A DNA stretch of 35,082 bases from positions 541,503-576,584 of the forward strand of contig BFEA01000004.1 of the NCBI GenBank assembly GCA_003427395.1, given 5' to 3'. This document shows positions 20,950 to 30,206 of the stretch, in pieces; position 1 is the stretch's first letter, and every line of letters begins with the position of its first letter. The position numbers and the translations under genes were made by a program. The notes below the pieces were generated by a model, which did not search any database, was not told the origin of the DNA, and worked only from the letters and a program-made list of their open reading frames with translations. This stretch comes from Chara braunii. Lineage: Eukaryota; Streptophyta; Charophyceae; Charales; Characeae.

Positions 20950-21570
20950 AAGGCCAGAGGAAAAGAAGATCACTGCGATTAAAGATTGACCCCAACCTAA
21001 GATTGTCACTGGGTTGCGATTTTTCTTAGTATTTGCCAGCTATTATAGAAAGTTTGTGAGGAACTTCTCCCTTACAGCTACACCCATAAGAAAATTGTTG
21101 AAGAAAGAAAAACTTTGGTTGTTGGATAAAGATTGTGCGTCCAGGTTTAAAAAGTTCAAACACACGCTTACTCACTACCATGTCTTGAGAATTGTTGATT
21201 CATTACTTCCTTTCATTGTCACAGCTGATGTCAGTCAGGTTGGGATTGAGACTGTGCTATGACAGGACGGTAAAACCTATAAACCTATCACGTTCATGTC
21301 TAAACACTTTCATCATATAAGGTAGCTAACTCCACCTACGAAAGAGAACTGTATACCTTAATGGATGCATCGAACACTTGGAAAGACTACTTGCTCGGAC
21401 GACACTTCCCGGATTACTTAAATCACCCTTACGTGGATCAAGACTCAACCACAACTTTCCTACAAGTTAGTAAGCTGGTCTGCATTCATTGACACATTTG
21501 ATTTTGGGTAACAAATCATTCAAAGATATTCTAATGTTATTGTTAATACTTTGTCCAAGCGTTATAATCT
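20950..21570 (+). pseudogene. pol: RT connection and RNase H remnant
   Basis: The frame 21014-21262 contains FASYYRKFVRNFSLTATPI and DKDCASRFKKFKHTLTHY, standard for the segment between RT and RNase H, followed by FIVTADVSQVGIETVL, which retains the first catalytic Asp of the RNase H TDAS motif. A stop at 21260 and frameshifts break the rest, where YERELYTLMDA and LLGRHF are still readable (about 21339-21410). Confidence 0.85.
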
Positions 21571-21774
21571 CTTTGGTAGGATTGTTAGTTATTTTGACAT
21601 CAGCAACGAGTTGAAGGACCGAATTTGTAAATCATATGTTGGGGATCAGATCTGGAATCCTATCATCCGAACTCTTCTGAAGAATTTTGAACTCTTTCCT
21701 TAGTAGCGAACGAGTGATGACTTGCTCTTCTCTATCGATCAAACCGAAGAAAGAATTTGTATTCCCCATCGATA

Positions 21775-21989
21775 AGATATTAAAAGTAAGGTTATTGGGG
21801 AATGTCATGACACTAAGGGTCACTTCGTGTTTAAGAAGATTAAAAGTAAGGTTATTGGGGAATGTCATGACACTAAGGGTCACTTCGTGTTTAAGAAGAT
21901 GTATGCTAATGTGAAAAAATCTTTTGAATGAAAAGGAATGAAAGAGGATGTGCTAATCTATATGCGAACTTGTCTTATTTGCCCTATGG
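21775..21989 (+). pseudogene. int: Integrase zinc-binding domain remnant with tandem duplication
   Basis: The frame reads GECHDTKGHF, then MYANVKKSFE, a stop, KGMKEDVLIYMRTCLICPME. The His-X4-His and Cys-X2-Cys pairs of the integrase HHCC domain are both present, but separated by the stop near 21929. The 3' LTR starts 3 bases after the sequence ends, so the catalytic DDE core, the C-terminal domain and a recognisable polypurine tract are all missing. Confidence 0.75.
21781..21900. repeat. Exact 60-bp tandem duplication
   Basis: 21781-21840 and 21841-21900 are identical at all 60 positions. The unit covers the HX4H half of the integrase zinc-binding domain. Confidence 0.98.
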
Positions 21990-21991
21990 AA

Positions 21992-23023
21992 TGTAATAAC
22001 TTAGCTCAAATCATGCAATAGTCGTAGGCCTAAGGGCCGAAACAAGGGTCAATGATCAATCCTAAGTCATGAAAATTACCTAAACAAAGACATGTTACTG
22101 TAGGTACCCAAGCAAGGCCTAAGACGCTCCAACGGCCCAACATGCGACAATTGATCTTGGGAAGTCAAAAGTCGACAACAACTCAAAAATTCAAACTTAC
22201 AAGTCAAAGTCAACATGGATCCAACCCAAGCCACCAATCAAACGCACACACACTCTTGGTTGTTTACAGGTATCACTCAATAATCAACTCCAAGTGGGAA
22301 CCTGCAACTGAATGGGATCCAAACCCTTGGCCGCGAGTCAATCTGGACCATCGTATCTGAGATACCAACGACTGGTCAACCAGAATCAATACACTGTGTT
22401 GACCGCCATGCAGTCTTGCACTTGCTTCTCGATGCTGGCTTGACAATCTGCGCTGGCTGAACGCTGACTCGTTGTTGGCTCGTTGCTGGCTTGATATTAG
22501 ACGATGACTCGAGACCACTACCATTTGGTGCTGGCGTCTCCTCTGTCTACTGCACCAGCTGGATTCCTAACTATGTTGGCATGGCTCTCGCCACACCGTA
22601 ATATTGGCGAGGAGGAGCACGATCAAGGCTATGAGATTGGTTGAATGTGAGGAGGAGGAGAAAAGCTTACCTCTCTGCATTCGTGTCAACATTGCGCATT
22701 GATGATTGTCTTTAGAGGAGACTGCACCGTGTGCGCCTTGACCACATCTGTTCTTCGTCAGAGCGTCCCAGAGGATACCATCTACTGACGTGGCGAGTAG
22801 GGGTTGCCTGAAGGAGTAGGCTTGCGAAGGAGTTCAATCTGCTGAGCTGATGGGTACTTTCTCTTCCACCCTCTAAGTCTAATGCCCCTCCCATCTGCTT
22901 CTTCTCTGATCACGAGACGCTGGATCACTTGATCACACGTACGACATCAGAGACATTGCAACTGCACAGAGACATTCTCTACTTCGTCATTGTTGAGCTT
23001 TCCACCTGACTGGGTTCATTGCA
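21992..23023 (+). repeat. 3' LTR (1032 bp)
   Basis: Begins TGTAATAACTTAG and ends TTCATTGCA. Contains about 270 bp (roughly 22582-22847) not present in the 5' LTR, including ACTGACGTGGCGAG, another copy of the ACGT-core motif found in the leader. The duplicated part matches the 5' LTR through TCTTGCACTTGCT and GAGACATTCTCTACTT. Confidence 0.9.
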
Positions 23024-23129
23024 TAATACTTAAAAGAGTATTTATCACTGATGAAGTATTTAATAACAATTTCCTACTGCACGGGTGTGGGACACGCAGC
23101 CCTAAGGGCCTATGTTTCTTCCTTTTTCA

Positions 23130-23131
<2 letters not shown>

Positions 23132-23180
<49 letters not shown>
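23132..23180. repeat. (AG)n microsatellite
   Basis: About 24 perfect AG units, 110 bp past the retroelement. Confidence 0.95.
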
Positions 23181-23185
<5 letters not shown>

Positions 23186-23395
23186 CTTTACTGCAGCCTT
23201 TGAGCTGCGAAAACGGATGTGGGAATTCACTATACCCCAACCCCTGGTGAAATGATCCACCCCTTCAAAACTAGTTTTTGGGGTCCAGGTCAAACAGACC
23301 ACCGGCTTTTCAAATTTACAAGCGATAGCTGCGGGTCCTCCGCCAAAACGCGAAGGACCAGTCTCTTGACAAATTCAAGCTCCAAAGACGCCTCC

Positions 23396-23457
23396 CTTAT
23401 CCGCTGGTCACTCGGTGCGAAAATGCCTTATCCGCTGGTCACCCGGCGCAAAAATGT
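23396..23457. repeat. Two-copy tandem repeat, 31-bp unit
   Basis: CTTATCCGCTGGTCAC(T/C)CGG then GCGAAAATG/GCAAAAATG occurs twice in tandem with a few substitutions. Confidence 0.85.
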
Positions 23458-23602
23458 GCCACCTTGACACACACCTGAACCCACTATTCCACTGTCCTTA
23501 GGGATGTGAACAAGGGAAACTGGGTAATACTCCCAACATTCTTTTCCCGGTAGAATTGTGAGGTCGCCGATGCTTTTGTTGATGAATTGTGTAAAACAAT
23601 AC

Positions 23603-23745
23603 AAAACGATATCATCACTGGCCTGATCGGCCCCAGGTAATTCAAAATTAATTGTGTTCATCTGATTGCATTTGGATTCCAACTTGGGTCCGTATTTCAA
23701 CAGTTCATGGGTGTACTAACTACTGGGTTAGGTCCCTCGGTGTAC
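23603..23745 (-). repeat. SINE-like family A, copy 2
   Basis: On the minus strand: TAACCCAGTAGTTAGTACAC (A-box-like), AAGTTGGAATCC (B-box-like), then AATCAGATGA and TTTTGAATTACCTGGGGCC-GATCAG and GATGATATCG. The tail matches the copies near 24.9 and 26.0 kb. Confidence 0.7.
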
Positions 23746-24837
23746 TCTCGCAATTCCCTCTGAGTTCTCCTCGAGATTCAAGAATATAGAGGGGCGGCGA
23801 AGGGTCAGATCCAAACTGGGCACATGGTCTGCGTGATTCAGAGGGCACCTAAAACAACTCCAGAGTGTGACTTTCAGTACTAGCCTGGCAAATCGCTAAT
23901 CTGAAGCCATCAGTAAATTATACAGCGGCAACAGTCGCGGGTTGGCCTCCAGAGCAGAATAGGTGGCGGTGCCATCCAAAAGGAGGCCTGATCCCGTTCG
24001 TTTTCTTTTTCGGCGCGCAGGGCATTTCAGCCCCAAAGAAAACTACCACGAGATTCCCCAATTAGAGAGCAGTCCTGATTTTTTTTTCCTTCTTCTTTCT
24101 TTCTTTCAATCCAAGGGTGTTGTAGAGGCCAATGACCACACACACGGTGATTGCTGGCCCCACCCTGTCAGGACAACCATTGGTTGCCCGCTGCCAGCAC
24201 TCTTGATTTTCTTCGGGTTCCAAGAGAGGTGTCCCTGCGAGCCCCATGATGTGCTAACTAATAGCTACCTGTCTGTACCGTTCAGCCATGGACGGAATTC
24301 GCCCCTCGAGTATTAAAACCTCATGGGGTCAGTCCTTGAGTAGGTTTCCATGTACTTGTTCTATAAAATATTGTCGAAGTTGTGATCAGGACACCGTGAA
24401 ACGACAACATTCCTAAAAGATAATTGTTTTGTAGGATAGTGGAATGAGACCCTATTCTCACCACAGAAGGCTTCCAAGGACAATCTACGAAGTTGCCGGC
24501 CAGACCTCCAGCTGCAGAACTGAAAGCCTTGCCACAAATTCCTTTCGTGGAGGGGAAAGAAAGAAAGAGAAAACAGCAGTAGCCTTCAGATATGTCCACA
24601 GGTGACTGACTGGCTCCAGGGAATTCAGAGTTTTTACTGTTTTTAACTTTTTGTTACATAGGATTATTATTGCCCTTTTTATCTACGAGAAAATGATTTG
24701 TCACGACTCCTTTTCGACCTTTGGTTATCACAGGTATCCAGTGTTCCAAGGCTTAGGGTCTCGTCGCACGCATCCATAGCAAATTTGGAAAACTCGCCAT
24801 CACAGTGCTCCCTCGTCTTATTTTCATTACCCCCCGC
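23746..24837. other. No gene recognised
   Basis: Frames up to 117 codons (23963-24316, +) without recognisable domains. A CTTCTTTCTTTCTTTC tract lies near 24091. Nothing else is supported. Confidence 0.4.
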
Positions 24838-25015
24838 CCATGTGGTCAAATGGTACACATTACTACACACCTGAACCGCTAACAAACACACCAAAGTTCG
24901 AATCCACATGGAATCAGACGAGTAAAATAACTCTGAATTTTATTTACCTGGGGCCGGTCAGTTTCAATATATTTACCTGGGGCTGGTCAGTTTGACAACC
25001 ATATCTCAAGGTCAT
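24838..25015 (+). repeat. SINE-like family A, copy 3, with tRNA-sized head
   Basis: The first 74 bases (24838-24911) begin CCATGTGG and end CCACATGG, a perfect 8-bp acceptor-like stem. TGGTCAAATGG matches the A-box consensus and AGTTCGAATCC nearly matches the B-box. The T-stem does not pair, so it is not called a tRNA gene. The tail reads AATCAGACGAGTAAAATAAC, TGAATTTTATTTACCTGGGG, and TTACCTGGGG(C/G)(C/T)GGTCAGTTT is duplicated in tandem (24952-24964 area and 24971-24993), ending ATATCTCAAGG. Confidence 0.75.
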
Positions 25016-25983
25016 TCTCGCCTTTTTAATCTCATTTTAATGCGCATTAGTAAACAAATAACATAATAAAAATGTAGGACAAGTCCTACAGACTATAACA
25101 CGACACAGCCATTTTCGGTCCTGTGATCTGGGGCCTGCCATCTGCCGGTGTTTTAGACTGCCCACCCTTTTTTGCAGCTCAGGCATGCCCCGCTGGAGTG
25201 CAGCCGATTCTCCTCGAACTAAAGGGAGAAGAACATCGAGGCATATGCATCTATTGACTTTCTTGAATCAATTTCACAGTACTTGAGTCCTGTGTCAGTT
25301 CAGCCTATTTGATATAGCCTCCATCTGGCTGTTCTAACTGTGTTTGTCATTCTGCAAGCAACAATGGAAGCTTGAGTTAGGTTTCGGTCTATAGACGCAG
25401 AGCCACTGGTCTATCCAACCCCACTGCTGTCTGAATAACGCAGACAAGGTGGTGGTGGTCTTGGCCCTCACCGCCACTATCCTACTCCATTGCTGTCTGA
25501 ACAATGAAGACACAGTGGTGGTCAAGTATTGGTCGTCGCTGCGCAGCTCACCAAATATGCAAAATGAGAATGAATCTTGCGCAAGGACATGGAAAGATAC
25601 ACGACCGTTATTTTTGTCTTCTGTGCATTTGGCGAGTGCTGCTGTGATCGGAACTATGTCAGAAGACTCCATCTACAGTGTCCGCATGCGAAATCGATCA
25701 AAATACCAAAAATACAAAATCCCTCTCCCTCTCACACTGTGACAAACTTCATTCGCATCAGTATGCCGTATTTTATTTCCAAGCCCCACTGGCAGATGCT
25801 CATTGTTTTCAATGATAAAGGTTAGAATACGCCTTTTCTCTCCCAGCACCAGCATCCACCCTGTCCTACAGGGTGGTTTGCTTCAGCCCTGAGAATACCA
25901 AACCAACCCACGCAGTACCATCTCACACATTCCATTGACCCAAAACTCAAGTTGTTATTTTTCACTTTGTTAAAAGGGCTACA
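25016..25983. other. No gene recognised; internal 75-bp repeat and family D copy
   Basis: CTGCTGTCTGAA-TAACGCAGACA-GGTGGTGGT (about 25421) recurs as TTGCTGTCTGAACAATGAAGAC...GTGGTGGT (about 25489). A copy of the conserved block of the 13.4-kb composite repeat lies at 25552-25637 in inverse orientation (ATGAGAATGAATC, ACATGGAAAGAT). Confidence 0.5.
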
Positions 25984-26140
25984 GCTCTGAGATATCATCT
26001 TTGAACTGACCGGGCCCAGATAATTGCAGAGTTATTTCGAGTAGAGTTATTTCCACTCGTCCGATTTCATCGGGATTCAAACTGGGTTTTTTCTTACAAC
26101 AGTTCGCCGGTGTACCAACTGAGCCAGGCCAGTTGGTAAA
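25984..26140 (-). repeat. SINE-like family A, copy 4
   Basis: On the minus strand: TGGCTCAGTTGG (exact A-box-like string), CAGTTTGAATCCCG (B-box-like), then GATGAAATCGGACGAGTGGA, AATAACTCT twice, ATTATCTGGGCCCGGTCAGTT and GATATCTCAGAG. This is the cleanest A-box in the family. Confidence 0.75.
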
Positions 26141-27397
26141 CTCGAGTTTCTCTATTTTCCCCATCGAGCTGCTTTTTTTTTACACTTGCTCTCTTTACGT
26201 GGCTTTGGTTTGCGTCGTGCATGCATTGGTCGCATAAATTGCGACCTTCCTCTGAATCTTCCCAACGTCTTACAACTCTTTGCACTCCATCATTGCTGAG
26301 AATGCAATGAACCTTCCTTTGAATCTTACTCTGCAGGCAGGTGCCATGCAAAACAGTTCTGAGACATGCATCACGACAGCCACGTAACTACTGTCTTCCC
26401 CCAAACAGCATGCACCTGACCGATAAAATAAACCATTTCTGAATTTAAATCAGCTAATGTTTTGGGTGTGCAATACAGTCAGAATGAGGGTGCATTGCAT
26501 TCTGGGGACAACACTAGTCGTGCCAAAAAAAAAACACTTGGCACCGGTACTGGCACCTGCAGAGTTGATAATGTCAGTAAAGAGATGTTCGTTCCATCGA
26601 TGAGCGCCATCACTCCGCCTGCGCTCCATCTAGCAAGAGACCACATATTCGAAGAAAGCCAACCTGTCATGCCATGTCATCACCTACATAAGCCAATGCA
26701 CAAACTGGCCCCCGGGAATGGCCGGTCCCTTTCAGCCCTAGCAGAAGCTCTACAGAAAGAGAAAAGAGACGGTCAGAAGACCACAAGTTGCAAACAGATA
26801 GAGAATACCGCTTCTGCACCACCATCTGCAGCTAGGGTCAGTCTGTAAAAAAAGGGGAAAACAAAAAAGTTAGGCCTGCCTGGACCGGACCTGCCCATGC
26901 TCTGTTCAACGAAATAGAAACTGGGCGGGACGTGCTCGTGCTCTGTTTTCTTTCGGCATTGCATTCGAGCGTTGCAGCAAAAGACAAAAAAAAAAAATGG
27001 TAGATCTTGTTCGGCTCGATCTGCATCCGTTCGAGACTTGTTAAAAGTTAATGCGGGTGTAACGGGGCAACCGGAGACCTGGGTCGGTTTCGGACATCCG
27101 CCTTAGCAGGAGCCACAGGGAGCCACAATTTTCTTTTCCGCTCCTGACTACATTCAGCATTGTGATCGAGCGTGGCTGCAATTTTTTTTTTTCGGTCCGG
27201 CTTTGTTGGGGACTGTCCTGAGTCCATTTGAGAACCCAAGAACGCATCTGCCCTCCTCTCCATTAAGCCACATGGGCTTGCCCTTTTAGTTTCTTTTCCT
27301 GGTCTGTCTACAGTTGATGACTGTATCATTGAGCCGCACGGGCTTTGCCCTCTTTGTTTTCCTTTCTTTTTTCGCTTTGTTTTATGTCTTTGCACAG
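26141..27397. other. No gene assigned; weak coding candidate at 26585-26848 (+)
   Basis: A plus frame at 26462-26848 is open for 128 codons but starts with TTG; its first ATG is near 26585. The product end (LAEALQKEKRDGQ) is helical-looking, with no known domain. A minus frame at 27048-27470 is Lys/Arg-rich. Neither is supported beyond being open. An A run lies at about 26986. Confidence 0.3.
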
Positions 27398-27616
27398 GCA
27401 ACCGCCTTGGGATATCAGCATTGAATGGACCGTCTGCTTCAGTGGAGTCCAAACTCAGGGGCAAGGTCACAGTAGCAAACAGGATTACATTAAGCGTTTG
27501 AATGCGAACATATTCTGCGCAGAGATACAGAAAAGAAGATCAGTGCAAGTCTCCACAAACACACCCAGACTCGGGCATTGAATCCAATCGTCTTTACGAG
27601 TGTGACCTCACCCCAG
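27398..27616 (+). other. Candidate exon flanked by strong splice-like signals
   Basis: A long pyrimidine tract (TTTCTTTTTTCGCTTTG and onward) ends TTTGCACAG/GCAACC at 27397/27398, and CCCCAG/GTATGTTTTCC is a good donor at 27616/27617. All three frames contain a stop within the 219 bases, so if it is real it is a terminal or non-coding exon. The longest entry frame (59 codons, starting QPPWDIS) and a shorter one (NRLGISALNG) are both possible. No function can be assigned. Confidence 0.25.
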
Positions 27617-28778
27617 GTATGTTTTCCACTGGTTCAGGGGTGCTCACCTTTTTCTGTTTTTTTTTCCTTTTTTTGGTCCCTTCACAACTATACTATGTTC
27701 TTCTCTCAAATTCTTTTCCACCTTTTGCCACTACTAAAGCTATAAAGAGGTGACCCTTGCAACCGTGTGAGAGACTCTGACAGTGAGGGCCTCCCTCGAC
27801 TACTCGCCACATGCACAAAGGACAAAATATGGCGGAGCATCTTTCCATGTCGTAGCATAGGATTCATTCTCATTTCCGCATAATCGGAGAGTCGTGGAGC
27901 GACGATGCCTTAGGCTATACGAAGGCCAAGACAGAGACAGAAAAAGTTGGACACAGAACAAACGCGGAGGTAGAGATAAACCGAGAAGCCGACCCTTAGA
28001 ACAGGAAAAGAAGCATGGCAACAGAAAATGGAGCTCAGAAGGGAGGGGCGCACAAGCGAAGGGTGATCTGGACAAAATGACTTAACCAACCGCCAAGCAA
28101 TCTACATAGCGTTGCTGACAAAAGTGCGCAACAACAGGAGGACAAACCGTATCGCACAACATTGCGTAGAGCAATACACAAGCAGTATCAACAGACGAGA
28201 CCGACCATATGCGGTTCAAGAAGTTGGTACTCCTCTTACCGTAATGTCTCCGCAGCTCCTCTAGTCCAGAAGGAACGGAGTTCATAGTGACATTTTGGAG
28301 AACCCGGAGAAGTCATTTACAATAAGGAAAATTAGCAGGTCCTCAACAGCACCTGCCAAGTACAGAAAATGCATTTAAAGGGGATCCGAAAAGCCACATG
28401 CAAGTTAACCCTCCTGGCTGCATCCTTGAATTTGTTCTGTCGAGAATGGCTTTCTGTAGACACAACCATACAGTATTTTTAAATAATGAGGGTGATCATT
28501 TGAATCATTTCCGACATGGCTCCGACAAAGGTTTCGCTGAACAAAAAATTAAACCTGCCCGAGGGCCAGCCTTCACCTACGACATCTCTGTGCCTGCACA
28601 CAGTCTTCACTGCATAGGACATACATCCCTCTGCAGCACAAAGGTCGCGGTGTGCATGATACTGTCGACTGATGTCCTTTTTAACCTGGAACTCTCGAGT
28701 GTAAACACAAACATTTCCTGGCTTGATGGATGCACCTGGTCCAGATTCTCTCCTACCACTAGACGCTGTCACCACATT
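27617..28778. other. No recognised gene; family D copy; opposed long open frames
   Basis: 27806-27882 is a plus-strand copy of the 13.4-kb conserved block (ACAAA-GACAAAAT, CTTTCCATG, TTCATTCTCATTT). A 187-codon ATG frame (28398-28961, +) and a TTG-initiated 210-codon frame (28479-29111, -) overlap. Neither has a recognisable domain, and antiparallel openness here probably reflects a local lack of stop triplets. Confidence 0.35.
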
Positions 28779-28861
28779 GTGGAGCCAGTTGGCCCACACA
28801 CAGATTTTCTCCAAGGACATGACGTATCGAACAAAGTGGAGCCAGTTGGCCCACACACAGA
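28779..28861. repeat. 26-bp direct repeat, 57-bp spacing
   Basis: GTGGAGCCAGTTGGCCCACA (continuing CACAGA) at 28779 is exactly repeated at 28836. Confidence 0.9.
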
Positions 28862-29446
28862 CGACAGACAGTCCGCTGGTCATTTCAACAGGAAGACGTA
28901 CCATAGTTTTGAAATCGTCCCTCCACTCAAATGGAGCAGATATAGAAAAAAGGTTCAGTAGCAACGACACTGTTACGACAGTCAATAAAGGGGGTGGGGG
29001 AGTGGGGGGGGGGGAATTATACAAGCTGGAAACACAGTCGTAAGATATGCACGGAGTTTTCCAACTACAAAAGAAACAGTCTTCCATCACTCTGGAAGCC
29101 GTTCCCACCAAGAACCGGTGTTAACATCCCTGCCTGCATCTCCTGTACAATGCTTCCTACCCTGCCTCTCCCTTCCTCCGTTCCCTTTCTCCGCGCCCTC
29201 ATTCCTTGACCTCCTCCCTCCTCCTCCCCTCCCCTCCCCAAATCTATCATTTTCTTGAGTCTTCCTCCTCTCCCTCTCCCTTTCTGAGAGTCCATCTTAC
29301 CGCAGATTTTACAAGCTGACCCTGCCCTTACCCGAGTACAGCCAATCCAAAACAAGCACACACGATCGTCAATGGGCATATGCTTGCCTTTCCCTCCGGA
29401 AATCGTTCTTGCCGTTCCTTCCGCATGCCTGCAATTCCCTACTCAC
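28862..29446. other. No gene recognised; G-run and pyrimidine tract
   Basis: A G-rich segment (GGGGGTGGGGGAGTGGGGGG) lies at 28989-29015 with G-quadruplex potential. A long CT-rich tract (CCTCCCTCCTCCTCCCCTCC) runs from about 29150 to 29285. Confidence 0.5.
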
Positions 29447-29578
29447 TTTGAGACTCTTCCTGCATCAACTGCAAGGCATGACAAACAGCGAGAATGACAA
29501 CGTCAATAAAAGCACGACTCTGCGCACAAATTCTTGCCCCCACAACCTTCTTCAATTCACCATCAGTCTTCGAAGTAG
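29447..29578 (-). CDS. Candidate internal exon (phase 1-1), unknown protein
   Basis: On the minus strand, a pyrimidine-rich TTGTTTACTGTCAG acceptor abuts the exon at 29578, and AAA/GTGAGTAGG is a near-ideal donor at 29447. The 132-base exon is open in one frame only, the one that splits codons 1-1 at both borders; the other two frames stop early. The product begins TSKTDGELKKVVGARICAQS and continues RAFIDVVILAVCHALQLMQE, a charged start followed by a helical, hydrophobic segment. I do not recognise the family. A diverged upstream copy (about 29690-29825) suggests tandem exon duplication. Confidence 0.4.
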
Positions 29579-29689
29579 CTGACAGTAAACAAGACCACCA
29601 CAGAAAAACTAGAATCGATCGGCTCCACCTGGAGCTATTCACTGAACAGACAGCCCTGACAAACAACAATGACACTCGGCAAGGCCGAC

Positions 29690-29825
29690 GCTGTCAATGA
29701 GCACAAACCTTTCCTCAAACTGTCGATTGCAACATTCTTCGTCGGTCATAGCTGGCGGTAAACTAGACAACCAATGGAAATTTGAATCAACCCGCTCCAC
29801 TTGACACAGACACAGAGCTCTGCGC
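29690..29825 (-). pseudogene. Diverged tandem copy of the 29.45-kb candidate exon
   Basis: On the minus strand, TCTAGTTTACCGCCAG/CTATGACC mirrors the acceptor of the downstream candidate exon (TTGTTTACTGTCAG/CTACTTCG), and preceding blocks (GGTTGTCTAGTTTAC versus GGTGGTCTTGTTTAC) align. The frame reads MTDEECCNRQFEERFVLIDS and then VGLAECHCCLSGLSVQ before a stop. No matching donor is retained at the equivalent position, so this is probably a decayed duplicate. Confidence 0.35.
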
Positions 29826-30163
29826 GCCGTAAAGTGTGCCAAGAGTCACATCCAAAGCTTGCAAATCGATCGCCCGCTAGTCATGATCTACGCTAATCAC
29901 CTGAAATTCCCTGAGCACCTGCCTGACCCATAGCTGGCAAGGCAGAGTTAGCTGAAGGATGCAAACTTCTGCTCAGAGCTACCGATAGTCACCTGAAATT
30001 CTGCCAGTGCTTACCTCACACACGTGTGAGTAACTGCTGTGCCATGGGAAACGCAAGTCCCACCAGAGCACCCAACTGTGTTCCGTAACTGTGAGTCAAA
30101 ATGTTTTTTTATAGTCAAAATGTTTTTTTTTTCCGTTTTGTCTGTGTACCTGCAAAATCACAG
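29826..30163. other. No gene assigned; further weak copies of the same repeat
   Basis: GAATTTCAG/GTGA(C/T)TA-like strings occur twice on the minus strand (near 29998 and 29910) with a TTGCCAG/CTATGGGTC acceptor-like site near 29933. They suggest more copies of the unit seen at 29.4-29.8 kb. A duplicated AGTCAAAATGTTTTTTT lies at 30096-30130. Confidence 0.3.
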
Positions 30164-30206
30164 ACTGAGAAACCTGCTGTTTTCTGAGTTTTGCCGCTTG
30201 TTTGAG
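30164..30206 (+). other. Weak 43-base exon-like segment
   Basis: T-rich tract then AAAATCACAG/ACTGAG at 30163/30164, and TTTGAG/GTGAGTTGC at 30206/30207. One frame is open (LRNLLFSEFCRLFE). It is too short to trust alone and lies on the strand opposite the other candidate exons. Confidence 0.18.

Larger units (their letters stand above)
15504..23023 (+). mobile_element. Degenerate Ty3/gypsy LTR retrotransposon, complete ends
   Basis: Two long direct repeats starting TGTAA and ending TTGCA bracket 5.7 kb of internal DNA. TAAT immediately flanks both outer ends (15500-15503 and 23024-23027), consistent with a target-site duplication. The internal order gag, protease, reverse transcriptase, RNase H, integrase identifies the Ty3/gypsy type. 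All coding parts carry stops or frameshifts, and the integrase catalytic core is missing between the zinc-binding region and the 3' LTR. The LTRs look roughly four-fifths identical over their first 130 bases, so the insertion is old. It cannot move by itself. Confidence 0.9.

Noticed and set aside
24838-24911. Functional tRNA gene
   Set aside because: The terminal stem is perfect but the T-stem cannot form, and the SINE tail follows directly.
26462-26848. 128-codon gene (+)
   Set aside because: The frame starts with TTG; the part after the first ATG has no recognisable domain.
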